Assembly: GCA_017652345.1 (NCBI GenBank)
Contig: JAGCBE010000371.1
Span: 1 to 34,308 of the forward strand
DNA length: 34,308 bases
From: Methanobrevibacter sp.
GTDB lineage: Archaea > Methanobacteriota > Methanobacteria > Methanobacteriales > Methanobacteriaceae
Direction of reading: 5' to 3'
Below, one piece after another: positions 26,905 to 34,308 of this stretch. Made by a program: the position numbers and the translations under genes. The stretch's first letter is position 1; each line of letters starts with the position of its first letter. Under the pieces are notes generated by a model. It searched no databases and was not told the origin of the DNA. It saw only the letters and a list, made by a program, of their open reading frames with translations.

Positions 26905-29580
26905 ATGGCAAACAAAGTTAATCAGGGGTGAAACCAAGAATTAAAACAAATCTACGAGGATAACACCTATTCATGAATGAGACTCCCAGGTTGAGAGAAA
27001 ACGATAGATTCATCACCTAAAGCAATGGAATCTAATTTCGTTTGAGATGTTTCTATGTTAGACCCTATAGCATATAGGAATAATTATCCAAAAGAGAATA
27101 TCATAGGATATGATCCTATGGCAGACCTAACTCCAGAGTATATAGCTAACATGGATATGAATACTAAGATTAGTGGTGCTAATCAGTCTTTTAATCAGTA
27201 TTGAGATGATTCTAGTCCAGATAAACAGAGTACATTAGGATGAATGAATCAGAAATATACATGAGAGGGAGTTAAGAACGACCAATTAAATTACGATGCT
27301 AATTTAATGTTATCAGACTTAAATCCTAATTTTGTATACTGACAACAATCTAAAGTATACTGAACTACACATCCATGATACATTACACAGAGAAATGACC
27401 AGATAGCATCAGCCTTATATAATGAATGATTAACTAATAGAGAGGATATTATAGATTACTTAAATAAGCAAAATGGATTTTATAATTCTTCTGAAGCTGA
27501 TAGAGCTAATACGATTGAAGCTATTTGGAAAAGATTATGAGCAATTCAAGCTCTGCAACAACAACCAGAAGAACCAAAAGAACCAATAGATCAAAATGCT
27601 TTAATGGAAGATACAGCTTGAAAGTTATATTGAAAAACTACAGCTGAATGATGAGATCCTACTCAATGAATTGATCTTATAGCAGATGCTAATAGTATTT
27701 ATACACAGATGAATCAAGCTAGAGTAGCTAATGTAAATGCTTTAAGATCTATGCAACCTGTAAATGCAGCTACTTCTACTTATTATTGAACAACTCCTTA
27801 CTGAGACCAAGCATTAAGAGATGTACAGAATTTGGATCCAGAATGGTATGCTCAATATCAACAAGAATTGAAGAAATTATATACTCAGGATAAAGCTGAT
27901 ACAATTTCTCATTGATCTGCTGATGATAAAAAACCAACTATAGTTGATTCTATAGAAGAGACTATTGTAAATGATTCCAAAAACTGGACAGATAAAAATA
28001 GTGATGAAAGAACATACGATCAAGTTGCATGAGAATTAGAAAAAAAACTACAAAGTAATCAAACCGCTAGTTCTGCAAAACAAGAAATGATAAATATCAA
28101 AAAAGATATAGCTGATCTTAATTCTGAACTTGATGATTTACCAAATAAAGCAAAAAAAGCTTTTAAATGAGATGTACCAGATTATATTTATCAAGCATAT
28201 ATTTCAAATAATAGACAAGAGTTACAGAAGAAAATACAGAATCTTGAGAATAGATATGCTTCATTAGCTGATATATATAAGACAGAAGTATCCCAAACAC
28301 AACGAGAGATGGAATATAAACTTAAACAAGATCAAATGGAAATGGATAGAACTAAAATGAACTTCGATATGGCATATAAACAAGCTCAATTAGAACAAGA
28401 TTCTATTAAATGGAGTGATGGAAAAGCTTATAAAGTTGTTAATGGACAAGTTATTCAATTAGATGATTGAACAGCTTATGCATGATACCAAAACAAAGTA
28501 AATGCTTGATTAGGTTCTATGGAAGAAATGGCTAGAAATAATGCAAAATATTGACAATGTGAAGAATTTACAGATGATGCAGCAGAAGCTACGGCTTGAG
28601 TAAGAATGGAAGGAGCAGATTGAAGAAGTTATACAACATCTGATGAAAAGAATTGGTATGCTACTCAGTTTGGTTTATTTTCAGATTATATTCCAGAGGT
28701 ATGAGATGTAGCTGTATTTGATTATAGAAATGCAAAGAATGTAAGTGATGCATCTAGAAAATATTGACATACTATGTATGTAGCTTGATATAATGAAGCT
28801 ACTTGAATGATACATTTAATTTGATCTAATGGATGAGAATGATTAGAAAATAAAGTCTATTCAAAGGATATTTCAGTTGAAGATTTTTATAAGAATTATT
28901 GAGTTTGATTCTGGAATCCATATAAATATGCTCAATGGCAAAGTATGCAAATATCTGGAAGTAATAATGATTATTATTCACCTATGCAAGATACTATAGA
29001 TCAATTACTGGAAGAATACAAAGCATCTGGTAAAACTAATATGTTTAGTGAATTATGAAAATTTCAAGAATTATATACAAATCTATATCAAGCAGATAAA
29101 GATTGAACATTATCAGCTATGATTGATTCATGAGTTTTAGGAACATTTTTAACAAATGTTGCATTTAATTGGGCTCAAAATCAAGGTTGAGATTTAGCAT
29201 TAGGAGATGATAAAGGTGTTAAAAATTTCCTTAAATTAGCATGAGATGAAATGTTATTAGAAGCTGAATCTTATGTAGCAAAAAATGGTTGATTTAAAGA
29301 TGATCCACAGGCACAGAAAGCTTATGATGGATTTAGAAAGATGGTAAGAGCTATTCAAATTAAATTACGTGATGAATCTTGAGCAGCTATTAACAAATCA
29401 GAATGGGCAACAGATTTCTTATTATTCTTACCTAAAGCTTCTGATTCTAAAGCTTTAAAAGAAAGTAAATTAAGAGATATGGAAGAATATTTAAGAAGGA
29501 TGGGAACAGATGCTTGAATTAATTCTAAACAATATATTCCATTGAATCTAGGTAAAGCTCAACCTAGATCTACTGATTAA
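26905..29580 (+). CDS. Tail protein with CHAP peptidoglycan hydrolase domain
   Basis: 891 aa. N-terminal 420 residues Asn/Gln-rich, then a coiled coil (about 450-500), then a CHAP domain: catalytic Cys552 in YGQCEEF, His622 in YGHTMYV, and the HLIGSNGG strand after it. CHAP cuts peptide cross-links or the amidase bond. In a virion protein this would open a hole in the cell wall at infection. The C-terminal 200 residues are helical. Many glycines are TGA, including the one before Gln-Cys. Confidence 0.75.
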
Positions 29581-29603
29581 TTTAATTCTTAAATAAAGAA
29601 CTA

Positions 29604-32600
29604 ATGAATGAATTTAATCCATTTGATGAGTTATGAATAACATTCGATAATACTTGACTTCAGGAAACACGAAGAGATAGGAGTTACAAAAATAAATATA
29701 ATCCGTTTGATATGAATAAAGATATTAAAGTAGATCTTAATACAGAACCTGAATATCAACCAGATTTCAGTCAATCATTGGTAAATATGAACAATCCTAA
29801 AGATCTACAAGTAGCTCAGGAGTTAGGAATAGTTATACCTGAACCTATGATGGAGAAAGAAAAACAAGCTTATGTAGATGCTTTATCAGAAGAAGATTGG
29901 AAAACGTGGCAAAACCTAAGAGATGAGTGATACTCTTTTGAAGCTAGAAAAGCAATGTTTGATAATAAAGAAGATCTATATGATATAACTGAACCATGAA
30001 ATAAGAAATTCTGGTCATGAAATAAAAATTCATTTATGCAATATCTATTAGATCAACAACAAGGTACTATGGATTTTCAGGAAGATGTAATTCACCCATG
30101 GAGTCAAAAAATCGAAGATTGGTTAAATGTTCAATCTGCAGATCTTATGGATTATTCTTACGATGAGATCAAACAGGAAATGTATAATAATGCAGTAGAT
30201 TCTAATGATAATAATCTAGTTAAATGGATGAAAAAGCAATCTGTTAAACCATTAGCTTCAGTGAAAAGATGAGCAGCTATTGCTTGATGAATCCTATTTG
30301 ACATGGCAAGTAAAGCTGTAAACTTAATTGATAATTTATGAAATATCTCTACTCAATTACAATCATGGGCATTGAATAGTATAGCTGACGAAAGAAAAGG
30401 ATATAATTTAGTTCTTAATGAACCAGAAAAGGAACCAACAATTTGGTGAAGTTATGTTGAATGAGTAGCTGATACTATGGGAATAGCATTTACAAGTAAA
30501 TTTCCTATTGCTACTTGGATTTTAACAACTATATGAAGTGAATCTGATTCCTTATGATGATTAATGGAAGCTGCTAATAACTGAATTAAATGAGTTTGGA
30601 AACGAGTTGATAAAAAAACATGAATCGATAAATTTAATCTAAAATATCTTACTCCAGAAGAACAAGAAGAATTCTATAACAATCAAGCAACAGCTACTTG
30701 GATTCTTTTTGCAGAAGCTACAGGAAAATGATTAAATAAATTATCTAAAACTGAAGCATATCAAAGACTTCAACAAGCTATGGATATTGCAAAAGAAACT
30801 TCTAAATTCTGATTAAGAGAAGGAATCAAAGAAATAAAAGAGACTAAACAGATAATGGAACAACAACCCGAAGGAACAGAATTTAGAACAAAAGGATGAA
30901 CTAAATTTGCTGAAGTTACACCTAACGGAGTTCAAACAACTCCATATTGAGCATTACGTATATTACAAAAATTAGGTTGAAGACAAATAAATGGATGGAT
31001 TAAATGATTTGAATGGTTCTATAAGAATAAGAATAAGTTAATTACTAGAGATCCACAAGCACCAATTTGAGAATTACCTGCTGTTAAAGTTCCTGAAGTT
31101 AAAACAGAGGATTGAGTTGAAACACCTACTGAAGAGATTAAACCTACAGAAGAAATTAAAGAAGAGATACCTAAAGAAGAAATAAAAACTCCTGAAACTT
31201 GAGTGAAAACTACACCAAAACCAGTAGCAAAAAAGGTGGAATCAACCGAAAATCAAACTATTTGAGAATATATCAAAAAAATCAGTAATGAAATCACTGG
31301 AAAAAAATGATGAATGGATAAAGATCTGTTTGAAAAATTTTCATCTTCTCCCGATCTTCAAAATGAATATATCAATACTATAGATCCATATATTAGAGCA
31401 AATGGTTGAGAAAATCCTGCTTGAGTAATAGAAAATCAATTAAATAATTTTGTTGAAACAGTAAAAGAACAATTACAAGATAGAAGAAATAATAATATAG
31501 ATTTCAGAAAATGACAAATGAAATATAAAGTTGAAATACCAGAATCTGATAGAGTTAAATGGGAACAGGAAGATAGAGAAATTAAAAACTTAATAAAAAC
31601 TCTTTCTAAACAATCAGACGATCCAGAAAAATTCCTTAATTATTTATTGAATCTACCTGAAGAAAAAATTCAATGATTAAATAAATTTATTCCTAATTTC
31701 AGTAAAAATCTTGAATTAATAAAAGATACTTTAACACTTACTAAAGCTATTACATCTAAAGATCTACTTGGAAAATTCTTACAATATAAATCAACATGGG
31801 GAACTAGAAGAAAGAATTTCATAAGAAGATATTTATGGAAAAAGATAAATGAAGTTTATAAAAAAGCATGAATAAAACGTAATATGTATGAAATAGAAAA
31901 TATGTTAAATAAAATGTCGGAAGAAGAATTAGTTCAACTTGAAAACGAAATTGATAATTGATGAATAAGACCTTATATGTCTGATGCAGAGTTTGAAGAT
32001 TTATTAGATAAATGATATACACCAGGAACTTGGATTCCTGCAAATCAAAATATTCAAGAGATAATGGATTCAAAACGACCAGGAACTAATAAAACAACTA
32101 GAGAATATCTTAAAGAAAAATGAGTTCAAATATCTTTAACAAACGAACGATGATTACAAAAAATAGGTTGAAATATCCAAGCTGCTTATAGTGCTAAACT
32201 TGATAGAATCTTAATGAAATCTGAAAAGAATCCATACAAATGAATTGTATATCATGAGTTTGGTCATAGAGTGTTATCTCAATTAGGAACCACACAAATA
32301 ATGGATATAATAACTCATATTGCAAAAAGAGATTGAATAACTCAAGATGCTGCATTCGAAAGACGAGCTGAGTATTTTAGAAATTATTTACAATATAATA
32401 ATGTAGATTGAAAGAAGTATTTGATTAAGAATTTAGGTGATGATATAGTTAGTAAGATAAATGCTACTATGGAAAAAACTAAAGAAGAAATTTGGGATTT
32501 ATTCGATCTAAATGAATGAGATAAAAATATTAATCAAATATTATCTGATGTAAAACATGATACTCCTAAAGGAAAAGATATAACTTCTAGAAGACCAGAA

Positions 32601-33227
32601 CCACTAATTAAAGAAATGGTACCAGAATCTGCTCCTGTAAGATATGAATATTTACGTACTATAGATCCTAATATAGAATCAGTTGAAATTTATCCATATT
32701 TTGATAAACCTATTCAGATCAGATTTAAAGATGGATCTACACAAAGATGGACAGAATATAGGAAAACACTTACTCCTGAACAGTTACAAGAAATAGATAC
32801 TTATGAAACAGATATAGTAAGACAATTTGTTGATGAACAAACAGGAAGAGATAAATGATTTAAATGAGAATGAGATTTTGATTATGATACTTTACAAAAT
32901 GAAAAAGATCTAACTAGTTTGTTAATGGATGAATCATTAAAAAATTTCAAACAAACCAAAGAAAGTTTAGGATTAGATGCTTTTGAAACAGTAAGTTATC
33001 TTAAATCTTTACAAAATATAGATCCTGATATTTTAGGATTAATTGAAAAAGATGGTCAATTATATATTAAATACAAAATGGAATCACAATGGGAAAGATA
33101 TGAATTACCTGATAGACCAGGATATGTAGAAATTAAAGAAGTTCCTGCTAAAGATTATTTTACAGAAGAAGAATTAAATCAATTACCTAAAGATTTAGTT
33201 GTTAAAATTAAAAAAGATGCAAATTAA
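29604..33227 (+). CDS. Giant 1207-aa virion protein with zinc-metallopeptidase motif
   Basis: One frame under code 25; in the standard code it is cut into tens of fragments. Regions: Asn/Gln/Glu-rich N-terminus; helical middle with short hydrophobic segments near 230-310; Pro/Glu/Thr repeats (about 490-540, PTEEIKPTEEIKEEI); then H884-E-F-G-H888 in YHEFGHRVL, with FERRAEYF downstream offering a third ligand; acidic C-terminus. Possibly an ejected internal protein or host-surface protease. Its length and position, after the CHAP protein, fit ejection proteins. Family unknown. Confidence 0.65.
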
Positions 33228-33915
33228 AGAATTCTATTTAGATCTAAGAGAATGACCACAGTATGCAAAGAATAACGGAAATGTGTGGTTATTAGAATCT
33301 GAAGCATTTAAAGAACCATTGAAGTTTGAATTTGGTTTTGATTTAGATGATATTAATAAATTAAAAAAGATCGAAGAATCATGTAGAGATCTTTATGATA
33401 TGATTCTCAAAAAAGAATCTACGTTTAATAATATCGTTAATTGAATCATAGAAAAAGAGAAGATGATAACTAATAGTTATCAAAAGATAGAAGAGATCTC
33501 AGAAAAATATGATCTATTATTAAAACAAATAAAAGAAAAAGAAAATCTAATAAAAGAAAAAGAATTAAAAGAAAATGATAAAATAAAGGAAATAGATTAT
33601 AAAGTAAATAGATTAGAAGAAAAAATCAGTTTACCTCTTCCGCAGAAAATATATACTAATCAATGGGAAGAATTCGTTGCTTGAGATGATCCATATATTT
33701 GTTATCCATATAAATTACCTGGATGAGATTATGTGGTAATAGAGCAATATGAATATGAACCACAAAACGAATATGTAAAAAACGAGAATGAAATACAATT
33801 TAAAGAAGTGCATATAGAGAATGAATATTATCCTTGTATACATTTAAAAGGTGAAAATGCAATTGATAAACCTGTATCTAAAGTTAGACTTAATATTTTA
33901 TTTTTCCAAGTATAG
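33217..33915 (+). CDS. 232-aa coiled-coil tail/fibre-like protein
   Basis: Starts inside the previous gene's end. About 85-145 is a long Lys/Glu coiled coil (KENLIKEKELKENDKIKEIDY broken by a few hydrophobic positions), flanked by β-regions (YICYPYKLPGGDYVVIEQYEYE). A trimeric stalk plus globular head would fit a receptor-binding fibre. No family recognised. Confidence 0.55.
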
Positions 33916-33921
33916 TGTATA

Positions 33922-34260
33922 ATGTTTGTGTATATTAAAAATGGAAACATAATCTTTAAATCTAATACTAGAAGTAATTTATTTCCAGATGCTTCAGAAG
34001 TATGATGTTGATTCTCTATGAATGATAATTTAATATTTGAAGATGGAGAAGTTAGAATCTATGAAAAAAGCAAACAATTTGAAAAAGATATTCATAAATA
34101 TAAATTATCAAAACAAATAGAATCGTTAGAATTACAAAAAGAAAAACTAGAAAAAATTGCTAATGAAAAAGTTAAAAAGGAAACCTTTAAGAAGGAACCT
34201 ACTAAATTTGATAGAGAGCTTTATATATTAAGACAAATGAAATGATCGCAACATTCGTAA
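33922..34260 (+). CDS. 112-aa protein with a C-terminal coiled coil
   Basis: β-hairpin start (MFVYIKNGNIIFKSNTR) with two TGA-glycines (VGCG), then from about 55 a Lys/Glu helix (SLELQKEKLEKIANEKVKK). Follows the fibre-like gene by 6 nt. Might be a fibre chaperone or small tail protein. Confidence 0.5.
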
Positions 34261-34308
34261 TGACGTGAGAATGGTTTGAATTACCTATTGATATAGGTAT
34301 AGAAAAGA
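34242..34308 (+). CDS. Partial small protein running off the window end (28 aa if circular)
   Basis: MIATFVMTGEWFELPIDIGIEK… begins inside the previous gene and is open at the end. If base 34308 joins base 1, it continues six codons (NFHITN) and ends at TAA 18-20, directly before the holin ATG at 21. That clean junction is the main reason to think the window is circular. Confidence 0.45.

Noticed and set aside
1..34308. Code 4 (TGA as tryptophan)
   Set aside because: TGA sits at P-loop and dUTPase glycines, and Trp in those places would destroy the motifs.

Overview
The window reads as a DNA phage genome that uses genetic code 25, in which TGA encodes glycine. In the standard code nearly every gene is broken by TGA. 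Read as glycine, the TGA codons restore textbook motifs: the terminase Walker A (GGAGGGKS), a kinase P-loop (EGVDLCGKST), an asparagine-synthetase PP-loop (SGGLDSS) and dUTPase motif V (GGFGSTG). TGG still supplies tryptophan and all stops are TAA or TAG. This code is known from Absconditabacteria (SR1) and Gracilibacteria, so the host is probably one of those Patescibacteria/CPR lineages. Base composition is strongly AT-rich. No tRNA, DNA polymerase, integrase or CRISPR array was seen. The last reading frame (34242 to the end) stays open across a join to base 1 and stops at TAA 18-20, directly before the holin ATG at 21, which suggests a complete circular or circularly permuted genome of about 34.3 kb.

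Layout. 1-2.0 kb (+): lysis cassette with holin, small membrane peptides, HNH-like protein, thioredoxin-like protein and amidase endolysin, ending in a branched hairpin and a bidirectional terminator at about 2.0-2.1 kb. 2.1-13.0 kb (-): early/middle genes. From the promoter side these are small hypothetical proteins (13.0-10.5 kb), a small membrane protein and a lysozyme-like exported protein, a Rad52-like annealing protein, a PD-(D/E)XK exonuclease and a NinG-like HNH protein, and then a nucleotide-metabolism block. That block holds trimeric dUTPase, MazG, a dNMP kinase, a dimeric dUTPase/dCTPase-like enzyme, an asparagine-synthetase-like ligase, a ThyA-family enzyme with the Asp that favours cytosine substrates, a small nuclease and a basic protein. 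13.0-13.7 kb: a roughly 690-bp gene-free divergent control region with a GC-rich island, promoter/terminator cassettes and a structured RNA leader. 13.7-16.8 kb (+): small proteins, a zinc peptidase-like protein and winged-helix proteins, with a second structured leader at 15.57-15.66 kb. 16.9-34.3 kb (+): packaging and virion genes (small and large terminase, portal, scaffold-like, N4-gp56-type capsid, adaptor- and nozzle-like proteins, a CHAP hydrolase, a 1207-aa protein with a zinc-peptidase motif, coiled-coil proteins). The set looks podovirus-like.

Two transcription units diverge from about 13.0-13.7 kb and converge on the terminators near 2.0-2.1 kb if the genome is circular. The most interesting system is the block at 2.1-7.3 kb. 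It parallels the T4 route to 5-hydroxymethyl-dCTP (dCTPase/dUTPase, dCMP hydroxymethylase, dNMP kinase) but adds an asparagine-synthetase-like ligase with no visible glutaminase cysteine, so it may make an undescribed modified deoxynucleotide. The second highlight is a tandem covarying hairpin RNA in the 13.5-13.7 kb leader. Everything here was worked out by reading the sequence by eye, and no searches were run.
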